Assembly (NCBI RefSeq): GCF_003987565.1
Contig: NZ_NGJY01000006.1
Span: 1 to 61,685 of the forward strand
Length of the DNA: 61,685 nucleotides
Origin: Vagococcus fessus
GTDB taxonomy: Bacteria; Bacillota; Bacilli; Lactobacillales; Vagococcaceae
Reading direction: 5' to 3'
Positions 1 to 8,917 of the stretch are shown here, one piece after another. Each line of letters starts with the position of its first letter. Positions within the stretch are counted from its first letter, which is position 1. The notes below the pieces were generated by a model, which did not search any database, was not told where the DNA came from, and saw only the letters and a program-made list of their open reading frames with translations. The translations under genes were made by a program, and so were the position numbers.

Positions 1-45
1 GATCTAGCGCCTAACGGCGTGGGGGTTCAAGTCCCTTCACCCGCA
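1..45 (+). tRNA. tRNA-Leu, 3' part only (probably UAG)
   Basis: The window opens inside a tRNA gene. What is visible is the 3' half of the anticodon arm (ATCTAG), a long class II variable arm (CGCC TAA GGCG type), a T-arm with GGTTCAAGTCC, and an acceptor strand ending CACCCGC plus discriminator A. The long variable arm limits it to Leu, Ser or bacterial Tyr. The sequence resembles the Lactobacillales tRNA-Leu(UAG) pattern, but the anticodon itself is outside the window, so the isoacceptor is inferred. No CCA is encoded. Confidence 0.85.
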
Positions 46-54
46 TTTTATTTA

Positions 55-127
55 GCCGGCTTAGCTCAGTTGGTAGAGCATCTGATTTGTAATCAGAGGG
101 TCGAGGGTTCAACTCCTTTAGCCGGCA
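55..127 (+). tRNA. tRNA-Thr(UGU)
   Basis: A complete 73-nt cloverleaf. The acceptor stem pairs GCCGGCT with AGCCGGC, the D-arm contains AGCTCAGTTGGTAGAGC, and the anticodon stem TCTGA/TCAGA holds loop TTTGTAA with anticodon TGT. The T-loop is GGTTCAACTCC and the discriminator is A. No 3' CCA is encoded. U34 in a four-codon box makes it a plausible substrate of the trhP/trhO modification genes in this window. Confidence 0.97.
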
Positions 128-175
128 TTAAGAGTTTTTTAACTCTTTTTTAATTTAAAAATTAAAATAAAGTTT

Positions 176-247
176 GCGGAAGTAGTTCAGTGGTAGAACA
201 TCACCTTGCCAAGGTGGGGGTCGCGGGTTCGAACCCCGTCTTCCGCT
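176..247 (+). tRNA. tRNA-Gly(GCC)
   Basis: A complete 72-nt cloverleaf. The acceptor stem is GCGGAAG/CTTCCGC, the anticodon loop contains GCC between TCACC and GGTGG, the T-loop is GGTTCGAACCC, and the discriminator is T. No CCA is encoded. A small AAGAGTT/AACTCTT hairpin lies between this gene and tRNA-Thr (about 129-151); it could be a processing or attenuation element. Confidence 0.97.
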
Positions 248-295
248 TTTGTTATGTCACATAACAAAAGAAGTATTAAGACCAGTTTGTAATGC

Positions 296-381
296 GCCGG
301 GGTGGCGGAACTGGCAGACGCACAGGACTTAAAATCCTGCGGTAAGTAATTACCGTACCGGTTCGATTCCGGTCCTCGGCA
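296..381 (+). tRNA. tRNA-Leu(UAA)
   Basis: An 86-nt class II tRNA. The acceptor stem is GCCGGGG/CCTCGGC, the D-arm is typical for Leu (TGGCGGAACTGGCAGACGC), the anticodon loop CTTAAAA carries TAA, and the long variable arm is GGTAAGTAATTACC. The discriminator is A and no CCA is encoded. Confidence 0.97.
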
Positions 382-406
382 TTTTTATTAGATTACTAAT
401 AAATGA

Positions 407-480
407 GCACCCATAGCTCAATTGGATAGAGTACCTGACTACGAATCAGGCGGTTAGAGGTTCGACTCCTCTTGGGTGCA
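407..480 (+). tRNA. tRNA-Arg(ACG)
   Basis: A 74-nt cloverleaf. The acceptor stem is GCACCCA/TGGGTGC, the anticodon stem CCTGA/TCAGG holds loop CTACGAA (anticodon ACG), and the T-loop is GGTTCGACTCC. A34 is expected to be deaminated to inosine by TadA, which is not in this window. No CCA is encoded. Confidence 0.97.
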
Positions 481-490
481 TGTATTATCC

Positions 491-564
491 CGGGAAGTAG
501 CTCAGCTTGGTAGAGCACTTGGTTTGGGACCAAGGGGTCGCAGGTTCGAATCCTGTCTTCCCGA
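491..564 (+). tRNA. tRNA-Pro(UGG)
   Basis: A 74-nt cloverleaf. The acceptor stem is CGGGAAG/CTTCCCG, the anticodon stem CTTGG/CCAAG holds loop TTTGGGA (anticodon TGG), and the T-loop is GGTTCGAATCC. Discriminator A, no CCA. It is the last tRNA of the cluster and is followed by a strong terminator. With a U34 four-box anticodon, it is a candidate substrate for the U34 hydroxylation genes nearby. Confidence 0.97.
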
Positions 565-580
565 TATTATAACCGGTAAA

Positions 581-609
581 AGCTAAACATTTAATGTTTA
601 GCTTTTTTT
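581..609 (+). terminator. Intrinsic terminator of the tRNA cluster
   Basis: AGCTAAACAT, loop TTA, ATGTTTAGCT form a perfect 10-bp stem followed by a run of Ts. It lies just downstream of tRNA-Pro and ends the stable-RNA transcript. Confidence 0.93.
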
Positions 610-632
610 GTATAGAATAACGAGTCTTTTTT

Positions 633-685
633 TTGCATTTCTAGATAGGGTTTTAGTATAATGAAATAAGTCAAATAAAGTCAGT
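633..685 (+). promoter_or_regulatory. ctsR-clpC promoter with CtsR operator
   Basis: A -35 TTGCAT (633-638) and a -10 TATAAT (657-662) are spaced by 18 nt. Just after the -10, over the expected transcription start, lies AGTCAAA-TAA-AGTCAGT (669-685). This is a near match to the CtsR heptad direct repeat (RGTCAAA-NAN-RGTCAAA), with the second heptad slightly degenerate. Its position would block transcription, consistent with the classic autoregulation of ctsR-clpC. No CIRCE element (the HrcA operator) is seen here. Confidence 0.85.
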
Positions 686-705
686 TTATTGGGAGGGAAA
701 TAGAT

Positions 706-1173
706 GTGGGGAGTAAAAACATGTCAGATGCTATTGAAAGTCATATAAAAGATATTTTAAATGAAAAAGATATGATTGAAATTAAGCGTGTAGAGTTAGC
801 TCACTATTTTTGTTGTGTACCGTCTCAAATAAATTATGTTATAAATACACGTTTTACGATAAGTCAAGGCTATATTGTTGAGAGCAAGCGTGGTGGCGGT
901 GGCTTTATTAGGATAAAAAAAGTTATCCATACGGAACATAGCGTTTTGCTTGATTTGAAAAGAAATTTAGAAGATGAGTTAACCGAGCAAGAAGCTGAAT
1001 GGATGCTTCATAAATTGGTTGAGTTTAAATTAATAACAGTTAGAGAAAAAGAGTTAATGAAGGCTATATTTATAAGATCTGTATTGTCTAATAATTCTCA
1101 AAGTGATTTAAAAATAAGAGCAAACATGATGGAGACGTTATTGGAACGTCTTGGCTATGAAGAGAGGGAATAA
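706..1173 (+). CDS. ctsR: Class III stress gene repressor CtsR
   Basis: A 155-residue protein, close to the usual CtsR length (about 150-155). CtsR represses clp genes by binding heptad repeats and is inactivated by heat or McsB-type control in other Firmicutes. The N-terminus reads (V)GSKNMSDAIE, which matches the conserved KNxSDxIE start. The glycine-rich winged-helix wing is visible as KRGGGGFIRI near residues 60-70. The start is GTG at 706, 9 nt after GGGAGG; an ATG at 704 is out of frame. clpC follows after 3 nt, so the two are co-transcribed and translationally close. No mcsA or mcsB gene lies between them, unlike in Bacillus. Confidence 0.95.
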   Translation: MGSKNMSDAIESHIKDILNEKDMIEIKRVELAHYFCCVPSQINYVINTRFTISQGYIVESKRGGGGFIRIKKVIHTEHSVLLDLKRNLEDELTEQEAEWMLHKLVEFKLITVREKELMKAIFIRSVLSNNSQSDLKIRANMMETLLERLGYEERE

Positions 1174-1176
1174 ATA

Positions 1177-3636
1177 ATGGAACAATTTTTTACTGAAAGA
1201 GCGAAAACAGTCTTGGTTTTGGCCCAGGATAATGCACAATATTTTAAGCATCAATCGATTGGAACAGAACATCTTTTATTTGCATTAGTAGCTGAAGAAA
1301 ATGGAATAGCTGGGAAAATTCTCAGACAGTCAGGTATGTCAGAAAAATATATTATTGAAGAAATTGAAAAAATAACAGGATATGGTTCTACAAAAGGAAG
1401 GTCTAATGATCGTTTCTTACCTTATTCACCTCGAGCTAAAAAGGTTTTGGCTTTTTCAGGAGATGAATCTAAGCGTCTAGGGGCACCTAGTATTGGGACC
1501 GAACATATTTTATTGGGACTATTAAGAGACGAGGAAGTATTAGCAGCTCGTATTCTTCAAAATTTTGGCTTGAGTTTAGCTAAAACACGTCAATATATCC
1601 TTAAAACGATTGGTGTTACTGAAAATAGAGGAATGAAGACTACTAAAAAAGGTATTTCTCAAGATAAAGTTAATGATGTTTCGGGGAGTTTAACTCCTAC
1701 GCTAGATTCACTTGCACGTGATTTAACAAGTTATGCTCGTTCAAATAAAATTGATCCGGTTGTGGGTAGAAGTAAGGAAATTGAGAGAATTATTCAAGTT
1801 TTATGTAGACGAACAAAAAATAATCCTGTTTTAGTAGGAGAGCCAGGTGTTGGTAAAACAGCTATTGCAGAAGGATTAGCTCAAAAGATAGTGATGGGTG
1901 AAGTGCCAGAGGAAATTGCTAAGAAACGCTTAATGATGCTTGATATGGGTTCAATGGTTGCAGGGACAAAATATCGCGGTGAATTTGAAGATAGAATGAA
2001 AAAAATTATTGAAGAAATTTACCAAGATGGCAATGTTATCCTATTTATTGATGAGTTGCATACTGTTATTGGTGCAGGTGGAGCTGAGGGTGCAATCGAT
2101 GCCTCAAATATTTTGAAACCAGCTCTAGCTCGTGGAGAACTTCAAACAATTGGTGCGACAACTTTAAATGAGTATCAAAAATATATTGAGAAAGATACGG
2201 CTCTTGAGCGACGTTTTGCGAAGATTATGGTTGATGAACCAACAGCTGATGAAGCTATTGAGATTTTAAAAGGATTGAAAGGTCATTATGAGTCGCATCA
2301 TAATGTTGCAATTACTGAAGCGGCAGTCGAAGCGGCAGTTAGCTTATCAATTCGTTATTTGCCAACGCGTCAATTACCAGACAAGGCTATTGATTTAATT
2401 GATGAAGCAGCATCGAAGGTTAGATTGAGTATTGTTCGTAAAAAATCACGCTTTGCTGTTCTAGAAGAGGCGTTAGTTGCGATTAAACAAGAAAAATTAG
2501 AAGCAATTCAAAACCAAAATTTTGAATTGGCATCGGAATTACGTCAAAAAGAAAAGAAACATGAGAAGAAATTAGAAACGTATATTGAATCACAAGCTGA
2601 TAAAGTTGCTAATTATGATATTGAAGTTCAAGCTGAAGATATTGCTGAAGTGATATCACAGTGGACCGCTATTCCTCTACAACAACTAGAGAAAAAAGAG
2701 AGTGAACGTTTATTAAATTTAGAGTCTGAACTACATAAACGAGTGGTGGGGCAAGAAGAAGCCGTTGGAGCTGTCTCTAGAGCTGTTAGAAGAGCGCGTA
2801 GTGGACTTAAAGATCCTAAGAGACCTATTGGGTCATTTATCTTCTTAGGGCCTACAGGAGTCGGTAAAACGGAATTGGCAAAAGCCCTAGCTGAAACAGT
2901 CTTTGGTTCAGAGGATGCTCTAGTGAGAGTGGATATGTCTGAATTCATGGAAAAACATAGTACGAGTCGTTTGATTGGTTCACCTCCTGGTTATGTTGGG
3001 TATGACGAGGGTGGACAGTTATCAGAAAAAATTCGTCAAAAACCTTATTCAGTTATATTATTCGATGAAATTGAGAAGGCACATCCTGATATCTTTAACA
3101 TATTACTCCAAGTATTAGATGATGGTTACTTAACAGATACTAAGGGACGCAAAGTTGATTTTAGAAATACTATTATTATTTTAACGTCGAATGTGGGAGC
3201 AACGGCTCTTAAAGAAGAGAAATCAGTTGGGTTTAATGCCTCTGATGTGACTAAAGATCATAAAGCAATGAAGAGTCGCGTTTTAGAGGAATTGAAAAAA
3301 GCCTTCAAGCCGGAATTTTTAAATAGAATTGATGAAACGATTGTTTTCAAATCATTAGATAAAGAAGAATTAAGAGAAATTGTTAAGATTCTAAGTCAAT
3401 CTGTTGTGGACCGTCTAGTTGACCAAGATGTGAAGCTTAAATTAACAACCGCAGCATTAGACATTATTGGTAAAGAAGGATTTGACCCAGAGTATGGTGC
3501 GCGTCCGATAAAACGTGCCTTACAAAAAGAAGTAGAAGACCGATTAAGTGAGGCGTTGCTTGCTGGAGATATTGCACAAGGTGACAAGGTTACAATTGGT
3601 GCAACTAAGGGTAAGGTTACGTTAACAGTAGGTTAA
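1177..3636 (+). CDS. clpC: AAA+ ATPase ClpC of the ClpCP protease
   Basis: An 819-residue Hsp100 unfoldase that feeds substrates to ClpP in the cytoplasm. An N-terminal double Clp repeat occupies residues 1-145. The first AAA module has Walker A GEPGVGKT (221-228) and Walker B ILFIDE (about 288-293). A UVR/M-domain follows at about 425-470 ([20 protein letters not shown]), the adaptor-binding segment that separates ClpC from ClpA. The second AAA module has GPTGVGKT and [13 protein letters not shown]. The tripeptide VGF in the ClpP-docking loop ([10 protein letters not shown]) shows that it partners with ClpP. It lies 3 nt after ctsR under the CtsR operator, so it should be induced by heat and protein-damage stress. 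Length and motifs are complete. Confidence 0.97.
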   Translation: MEQFFTERAKTVLVLAQDNAQYFKHQSIGTEHLLFALVAEENGIAGKILRQSGMSEKYIIEEIEKITGYGSTKGRSNDRFLPYSPRAKKVLAFSGDESKRLGAPSIGTEHILLGLLRDEEVLAARILQNFGLSLAKTRQYILKTIGVTENRGMKTTKKGISQDKVNDVSGSLTPTLDSLARDLTSYARSNKIDPVVGRSKEIERIIQVLCRRTKNNPVLVGEPGVGKTAIAEGLAQKIVMGEVPEEIAKKRLMMLDMGSMVAGTKYRGEFEDRMKKIIEEIYQDGNVILFIDELHTVIGAGGAEGAIDASNILKPALARGELQTIGATTLNEYQKYIEKDTALERRFAKIMVDEPTADEAIEILKGLKGHYESHHNVAITEAAVEAAVSLSIRYLPTRQLPDKAIDLIDEAASKVRLSIVRKKSRFAVLEEALVAIKQEKLEAIQNQNFELASELRQKEKKHEKKLETYIESQADKVANYDIEVQAEDIAEVISQWTAIPLQQLEKKESERLLNLESELHKRVVGQEEAVGAVSRAVRRARSGLKDPKRPIGSFIFLGPTGVGKTELAKALAETVFGSEDALVRVDMSEFMEKHSTSRLIGSPPGYVGYDEGGQLSEKIRQKPYSVILFDEIEKAHPDIFNILLQVLDDGYLTDTKGRKVDFRNTIIILTSNVGATALKEEKSVGFNASDVTKDHKAMKSRVLEELKKAFKPEFLNRIDETIVFKSLDKEELREIVKILSQSVVDRLVDQDVKLKLTTAALDIIGKEGFDPEYGARPIKRALQKEVEDRLSEALLAGDIAQGDKVTIGATKGKVTLTVG

Positions 3637-3642
3637 AAGCAC

Positions 3643-3671
3643 TTGCGAAATTTCACAAAAAGGGTTAAAAT
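3643..3671 (+). promoter_or_regulatory. Putative promoter upstream of trhP1
   Basis: TTGCGA (3643-3648), 17 nt, TAAAAT (3666-3671) lies just behind the clpC stop. Transcripts starting near 3678 would run through the hairpin at 3701-3740 before reaching trhP1. It is assigned on sequence alone. Confidence 0.5.
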
Positions 3672-3700
3672 TTAAGGTATAAAATTACAATAACTTTTAT

Positions 3701-3740
3701 AAGTTGGTAGGTGCAAAACCAAAGCCCCTACCAACTTTTT
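3701..3740 (+). terminator. Terminator-like hairpin between clpC and trhP1
   Basis: AAGTTGGTAGG (3701-3711) pairs perfectly with CCTACCAACTT (3727-3737) and is followed by a T run. It can end the ctsR-clpC transcript. Because a promoter-like sequence lies upstream of it, it could also attenuate transcription into trhP1. Confidence 0.8.
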
Positions 3741-3781
3741 GCGTTTTTTTACGCATTTTATTAAAAATGGAGGCGAGTAGA

Positions 3782-4705
3782 ATGGCAATTGAGATTACGA
3801 CAACGGTTGAGTCACTAGCTCAAGCGAAGGCTTTACTTGAAAGCGGAGTAGATGCTATTTATTTTGGTGATGAAAAATTTGGTTTGAGATTACCTGCTTA
3901 TTTTTCTAGAGAAGAGCAAAAAGAATTAGTGGCGTTAGCACATGGTTATGGAAAAAAGGCGATTATCGCAGTAAATGGGATTATGCATCCAGAGAAAATG
4001 CTAGATATTCCGGAATACCTAACATTTTTAAAAGAAATTAAAGTAGACCAGATTACGGTTGGGGATACGGGGGTTATTTTCTTACTTCAGAAAAATGAAG
4101 TTAAGATCCCTTATATCTATGATGCACATACACTAGTAACAAGTGCGCGCCAAATTAATTTTTGGGGTAAACGTGGTGCGGTAGGTGCGGTTGTTGCACG
4201 TGAGGTTCCATATTTGGAAATGAAAGAAATGGCTGAGAAATTGACAGTTTTCGGTGAAGTTTTAGTATACGGCGCAACATGTATTCATCAATCAAAGCGT
4301 CCTTTAGTAGAGAATTTCTTCTCGTACATTAAGAGTGACGATAGTGTGGGGAAAGAGCGGGGGTTATTTATCTCTGAACCTAAGAAAGAGGATACACATT
4401 ATTCAGTTTATGAAGACGAACATGGGACACATATCTTTGCAGATAGTGATGTTAACTTGATGACAGAGTTGGACAAGCTAAATGAGATTGGAATTACACA
4501 TTGGAAGTTGGATGGTATCTATAGTCCAGGTGACAACTTTGTTGAGATTACGACGTTATTTATTGAAGCAAAAGAGTTAATTGAAAAAGGTGAATGGTCA
4601 GAAGGTGTTGCTCAAAGTTTGACGAATAAAGTCATCGAGTTACATCCAAATGAGCGTAGCTTAGATACAGGATTCTTCTTAATGGATCCAGATGAAGTGA
4701 AATAG
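3782..4705 (+). CDS. trhP1: U32-family protein, TrhP1-type tRNA U34 hydroxylation factor
   Basis: A 307-residue member of peptidase family U32. The family was named for collagenase activity, but the Bacillus pair YrrN/YrrO (TrhP1/TrhP2) is established as needed for 5-hydroxyuridine at tRNA position 34, using prephenate. Length fits YrrN (about 309). The TIM-barrel-like start ITTTVESLAQAKALLESG and the YGATCIHQSKRPL segment are typical of the short paralogue. The start is ATG at 3782, 8 nt after GGAGGCG; an upstream in-frame GTG at 3704 lies inside a terminator hairpin and has no ribosome binding site. The long paralogue follows after 12 nt, so the two form an operon. Confidence 0.85.
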   Translation: MAIEITTTVESLAQAKALLESGVDAIYFGDEKFGLRLPAYFSREEQKELVALAHGYGKKAIIAVNGIMHPEKMLDIPEYLTFLKEIKVDQITVGDTGVIFLLQKNEVKIPYIYDAHTLVTSARQINFWGKRGAVGAVVAREVPYLEMKEMAEKLTVFGEVLVYGATCIHQSKRPLVENFFSYIKSDDSVGKERGLFISEPKKEDTHYSVYEDEHGTHIFADSDVNLMTELDKLNEIGITHWKLDGIYSPGDNFVEITTLFIEAKELIEKGEWSEGVAQSLTNKVIELHPNERSLDTGFFLMDPDEVK

Positions 4706-4717
4706 GAGGGAATAATA

Positions 4718-5959
4718 ATGGATAAAACAACATTAAAACGTCCTGAGGTGCTAGCACCAGCAGGGACTTTAGAGAAATTGAAAACAGCGATTCATTACGG
4801 AGCAGATGCTGTATATATTGGGGGAGACGCTTACGGCCTTAGAAGTCGTGCGGGTAACTTTAGTTTTGAAGAAATGGCAGAAGGTGTCGCTTTTGCAAAA
4901 GAATATGATGCTAAAGTCTATGTTGCAGCGAATATGGTTACACATGAGGGGGATGAAGTAGGAGCAGGTGAGTTCTTTAGAACGTTGCGTGATATTGGTA
5001 TTAATGCAGTTATCGTATCAGACCCAGCTTTAATTGAAATCTGTGCCACAGAAGCACCAGGGTTACCAATCCACTTGTCAACGCAAGCTTCAGCAACAAA
5101 CTATGAGACATTAGAGTTTTGGAAAAATGAAGGATTAGAGCGTGTGGTATTGGCGCGTGAAGTGTCAATGGAAGAGGTTGCGGCAATTCGTGAGAATACG
5201 GATATTGAAATTGAAGCGTTCATCCATGGGGCGATGTGTATTTCGTATTCAGGTCGTTGTACGTTATCTAATCATATGTCTAAGCGTGATGCTAACCGTG
5301 GTGGGTGTTCTCAATCTTGTCGTTGGAAATATGATTTGTTTGATATGCCATATGCAGGTGAGCACCGTTCTCTTCTAACAAATGGTGAAATCGAAGATGA
5401 ACCGTTTTCAATGAGTGCGGTTGATATGTCGATGATTGAACATATTCCTGATTTAATTAAAAATGGCGTAGATAGTTTTAAAATTGAAGGGCGTATGAAA
5501 TCTATTCACTATGTATCTACTGTAGCTAATGTTTATAAAAAAGCGGTTGATACCTATATGGAAGACCCAGAAAATTATGTCTGCAAACAAGAATGGGTAG
5601 ATGAATTATGGAAAGTAGCTCAGCGTGAGTTAGCAACTGGGTTCTATTATCAAACCCCAACTGAAGAAGAACAATTATTCGGTGAGCGTCGTAAAATTCC
5701 GGTTTACAAATTTATTGGTGAAGTGATGAGCTATGATGATGCAACTGGATTAGCAACAATTCGTCAACGTAATCATTTTAAAATTGGGGATGAAATCGAA
5801 TTTTATGGTCCTGGTTTTAATCATTTTTATCAAAGTGTTGAAGAGATGTGGAATGAGGAAGGTGAAGCAATTGACCGTGCTCCAAATCCAATGATGTTAT
5901 TAACAATGCCAGTGGCACAGCCTGTAAAACCTGGTGATATGATTCGTAAGAAAAAATAA
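4718..5959 (+). CDS. trhP2: U32-family protein, TrhP2-type tRNA U34 hydroxylation factor
   Basis: A 413-residue U32 protein, matching YrrO/TrhP2 length (about 420). The U32 signature is clear at about residues 168-206: EAFIHGAMCISYSGRC, then SKRDANRGGCSQSCRW. Four conserved cysteines there are the expected iron-sulfur ligands in this family. The C-terminal small beta-barrel region follows from about residue 330. Its role, in the family, is prephenate-dependent hydroxylation of U34 in tRNAs reading four-codon boxes. ATG lies 7 nt after AGGAGGG. It is co-transcribed with trhP1. A second, O2-dependent route to the same base (trhO) lies at 18198. Confidence 0.88.
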   Translation: MDKTTLKRPEVLAPAGTLEKLKTAIHYGADAVYIGGDAYGLRSRAGNFSFEEMAEGVAFAKEYDAKVYVAANMVTHEGDEVGAGEFFRTLRDIGINAVIVSDPALIEICATEAPGLPIHLSTQASATNYETLEFWKNEGLERVVLAREVSMEEVAAIRENTDIEIEAFIHGAMCISYSGRCTLSNHMSKRDANRGGCSQSCRWKYDLFDMPYAGEHRSLLTNGEIEDEPFSMSAVDMSMIEHIPDLIKNGVDSFKIEGRMKSIHYVSTVANVYKKAVDTYMEDPENYVCKQEWVDELWKVAQRELATGFYYQTPTEEEQLFGERRKIPVYKFIGEVMSYDDATGLATIRQRNHFKIGDEIEFYGPGFNHFYQSVEEMWNEEGEAIDRAPNPMMLLTMPVAQPVKPGDMIRKKK

Positions 5960-5979
5960 CCAGTTATCAAACAGATTAA

Positions 5980-6009
5980 TTGCCTTACGTAGTAGGTGAT
6001 GAGTATAAT
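5980..6009 (+). promoter_or_regulatory. Promoter of the glutathione reductase gene
   Basis: TTGCCT (5980-5985), 18 nt, TATAAT (6004-6009), about 40 nt before the coding start and 25 nt behind the trhP2 stop. The -10 is a perfect consensus. Confidence 0.7.
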
Positions 6010-6048
6010 CAAATTGGGTAATAGTGTAGAGGAAAGGAGGACTGACTT

Positions 6049-7398
6049 ATTAAAGAGTTTGACTATATTGTTGTTGGTGGCGGTAGTGGTGGTATTGCTA
6101 CAGCTAACAGAGCTGCCATGCACGGCGCGCGAGTGTTATTAGTAGAAGGTCAACATTTTGGTGGGACATGCGTTAATGTAGGATGTGTGCCTAAAAAAGT
6201 AATGTGGAATGCTGCACAGATGAGAGAATCAATAGTGCTAGACAGTAGTAGCTATGGTATTGATGCGCCGCTTAATAAGTTTGACTTTAAGACGTTAGTA
6301 GCTAATCGAAATAGCTATATTGACCGTTTGAGAGGCCTTTATGCAAAAGGATTAGCGTCAAATAACATAACCGTTGAAAAAGGTTATGCTAAGTTTAAAG
6401 ACAAACGAGTTATTGAAGTAAATGGAAATGAGTACACGGCTCCGCATATTGTGATAGCAACAGGTGGACGTTCACGTTTTCCAGATTTACCAGGGAGTGA
6501 GTTGGGTATCGACTCTGATGGTTTCTTCGCCTTGGATAGTTTGCCAGAAAAGGTAGTAATTGTTGGTGCAGGCTATATTGCCGTTGAGATAGCTGGTGTT
6601 TTAAATGGATTAGGATGTGAGGTGCATCTTGCTTACCGCCATGACCGTCCATTAAGACAGTTTGATGAAACGATTGTTGAGGCTATGCTAGCTATTTATG
6701 AGCAAGAAGGGATTAAGTTACATCCTAATTCAGCTCCAACTAAAGTAGAGGAAGTGGCTAATGACCAAGTAACAGTGTCCTTTGACAACCAAATAGAGGT
6801 AACAGCAGATAAAGTAATTTGGGCAATCGGTCGTATTCCAAATACAGACCGTATTGGCTTAGAAAAAGTTGATGTTCAGTTAACAAAAGAAGGGTATATT
6901 GAGGTCGATGAGTATCAGCAAACTTCTCAAGAAGGCATTTATGCTGTGGGAGATATTATTGGTAAGGTTGACTTAACTCCAGTTGCGATTGCAGCCGGTC
7001 GTCAATTAGCAGAGCGTTTATTCAATGAAAAAACAACAGCCAGGGTTGACTACACAAATGTTCCAACAGTTATTTTTAGTCATCCTGCAATTGGTACTAT
7101 TGGGCTATCTGAAACAGAGGCTAAGGCGCAATATGGTTCTGAATCAGTTAAAGTTTATCAGTCACAATTCAACCCAATGCAGTATGCTCTTCAAGAGCGT
7201 AAAGTAAAAGCAACTGTTAAATTGGTCTGTGTTGGTGCAGAAGAACGAGTTGTCGGTTTACACGGTATTGGGGTTGGCATGGATGAGATTATTCAAGGTT
7301 TTGCTGTTGCCATTAAGATGGGGGCAACGAAACAGGATTTTGATGATACAGTTGCGATTCATCCCACGGCTGCGGAAGAATTTGTTACGTTAAGATAG
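6049..7398 (+). CDS. gor: Glutathione-disulfide reductase, apparent ATT start
   Basis: A flavoprotein disulfide reductase that reduces glutathione disulfide with NADPH. If translation starts at ATT (6049), the product has 449 residues, the usual size, and begins (M)[16 protein letters not shown], placing the FAD-binding GxGxxG at 10-15 and the redox pair in GGTCVNVGC (Cys41, Cys46). A second nucleotide motif is [14 protein letters not shown], and the C-terminal HPTAAEEF carries the catalytic His. The first ATG in frame is at 6118 (residue 24) and would delete the FAD motif. Reading upstream, ATT sits 8 nt after AAGGAGG (6034-6040), and a stop (TGA, 6043) closes the frame just before it. No ATG, GTG or TTG is available. 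A true AUU start or a start-codon mutation are the two options. Confidence 0.9.
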   Translation: MKEFDYIVVGGGSGGIATANRAAMHGARVLLVEGQHFGGTCVNVGCVPKKVMWNAAQMRESIVLDSSSYGIDAPLNKFDFKTLVANRNSYIDRLRGLYAKGLASNNITVEKGYAKFKDKRVIEVNGNEYTAPHIVIATGGRSRFPDLPGSELGIDSDGFFALDSLPEKVVIVGAGYIAVEIAGVLNGLGCEVHLAYRHDRPLRQFDETIVEAMLAIYEQEGIKLHPNSAPTKVEEVANDQVTVSFDNQIEVTADKVIWAIGRIPNTDRIGLEKVDVQLTKEGYIEVDEYQQTSQEGIYAVGDIIGKVDLTPVAIAAGRQLAERLFNEKTTARVDYTNVPTVIFSHPAIGTIGLSETEAKAQYGSESVKVYQSQFNPMQYALQERKVKATVKLVCVGAEERVVGLHGIGVGMDEIIQGFAVAIKMGATKQDFDDTVAIHPTAAEEFVTLR

Positions 7399-7430
7399 CC
7401 AGAAATTTGATAATTAGTAAAAAAATTAAA

Positions 7431-7460
7431 TTTCTATTTTAGAGTAAGATGTTTTATAAT
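7431..7460 (+). promoter_or_regulatory. Probable cydA promoter
   Basis: A perfect -10 TATAAT (7455-7460) with a weak -35 (TTTCTA, 7431-7436, 18-nt spacing), 55 nt before cydA. The poor -35 would fit an activated or regulated promoter. I see no clear Rex or CcpA site. Confidence 0.45.
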
Positions 7461-7515
7461 AGTTAGGTAATAATAATAATTACAATATATAAAAAACTTA
7501 AAGGAGGTTCTTTAC

Positions 7516-8916
7516 GTGGATGTATTAACATTAGCACGTATTCAGTTTGGGATGACCACAGTTTTCCATTTTCTTTTTGTGCCATTATCAATTGGTTTAG
7601 GATTAGCTGTTGCCATCATGGAAACGATGTACGTCGTAAAGAAAGACAAGGTTTACAAAGACATGGCGAAGTTCTGGGGAAAAATCTTCCTATTAAGCTT
7701 TGCAGTTGGTGTCGTAACAGGGATTATTCAAGAGTTCCAATTCGGTATGAACTGGTCTGAATATTCTCGTTTCATGGGTGATATCTTCGGAGCACCGTTA
7801 GCAGTAGAGGCATTATTAGCATTCTTTATGGAATCAACATTTATTGGGTTATGGGCATTTACTTGGGATAAAGTAAGTCCAAAACTTCACGTTGTATTCA
7901 TGTGGTTAGTTGCTTTAGGGTCAACTTTATCAGCTCTATGGATTTTAGCAGCGAACTCATTTATGCAAAATCCTTCAAAAGAAATTTTTAGTATTAATGA
8001 AGTGACAGGTCGTGCGGAATTAGAAAGTTTTGGTGCATTATTAAAAAATCACCAACTATGGTTAGAATTCCCACACGTTATCTTTGGAGCATTTGTTACA
8101 GGTGGTTTCATTATCGCAGGTATCTCAGCTTGGAAGATGTTACGTAAGGAAGATACTGTTTTCTTCCAAAAATCAATGAAAATTGGTTTAGTAATTGGTT
8201 TAATTTTCTCAGTGGCAACAATTGCTGTTGGTCATGAGCAAACTCAAGCTATCATCGAAGACCAACCAATGAAATTTGCTGCAACAGAAGGTATCTACCA
8301 AGATACTGAAGATCCAGCACCGTGGAAACTAATCGGTTTGATGGATGAAAAAAATCGTACAGAAGGACCATCTATTGAAATTCCATACTTATTAAGTATT
8401 TTAGGAAGTTCTCATGAAGGTAGCTTTAAAGGTATGAACACTATTAATGAAGAGTTAAAAGAAAAATATGGGGATAAAGCAAATGATTATTATGTTCCTG
8501 TTAATGCATTGTTCTGGAGCTTCCGCTTCATGGCAGGTTTTGGTTCATTAATGGCTTTATTATCTGTAGTTGGATTGTTCTTATTAAGAAAAGAAAAATT
8601 ACAAAAAATGAAATGGTTATTAGTCATTATGGCGTTATGTACATTTGCACCATTTATTGCGAACACATCAGGCTGGTTAATCACTGAATTAGGTCGTTAT
8701 CCATGGACTGTTTACGGGTTATTCACAATTGCAGATAGCGTTTCACCAAGTGTGACAGCGGGGCAATTGATGTTCTCAAATATCATGTTCTTCTTAATCT
8801 TTGCTTTATTAGGGGGCGTTTTAGTCTTCCTAATTCAACGTACAGCTAAATATGGTCCGTACGCTGAAGAAAAAGAAGAAGAAACAATCGATCCTATGTC
8901 GAAGGAGGCGTTCTAA
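7516..8916 (+). CDS. cydA: Cytochrome bd quinol oxidase subunit I
   Basis: A 466-residue integral membrane protein with about nine hydrophobic helices. It oxidises quinol and reduces O2 to water with hemes b558, b595 and d. The N-terminal ARIQFGMTTVFHFLFVPLSIG carries the conserved His19-type ligand, GRYPW is present near residue 396, and the quinol-binding loop is of the short (Gram-positive) type. Starts at GTG 7516, 8 nt after AAGGAGG. cydB follows after 1 nt. In lactic acid bacteria this oxidase usually needs external heme; no heme synthesis genes are in the window. Confidence 0.97.
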   Translation: MDVLTLARIQFGMTTVFHFLFVPLSIGLGLAVAIMETMYVVKKDKVYKDMAKFWGKIFLLSFAVGVVTGIIQEFQFGMNWSEYSRFMGDIFGAPLAVEALLAFFMESTFIGLWAFTWDKVSPKLHVVFMWLVALGSTLSALWILAANSFMQNPSKEIFSINEVTGRAELESFGALLKNHQLWLEFPHVIFGAFVTGGFIIAGISAWKMLRKEDTVFFQKSMKIGLVIGLIFSVATIAVGHEQTQAIIEDQPMKFAATEGIYQDTEDPAPWKLIGLMDEKNRTEGPSIEIPYLLSILGSSHEGSFKGMNTINEELKEKYGDKANDYYVPVNALFWSFRFMAGFGSLMALLSVVGLFLLRKEKLQKMKWLLVIMALCTFAPFIANTSGWLITELGRYPWTVYGLFTIADSVSPSVTAGQLMFSNIMFFLIFALLGGVLVFLIQRTAKYGPYAEEKEEETIDPMSKEAF

Positions 8917-8917
8917 T

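Noticed and set aside
633-705. CIRCE/HrcA operator in front of ctsR
   Set aside because: No inverted repeat of the TTAGCACTC type is present; only the CtsR heptads are found.
3704-3781. Longer start for trhP1 at GTG 3704
   Set aside because: It lies inside a terminator stem, has no ribosome binding site, and adds unconserved residues; ATG 3782 has a good site.
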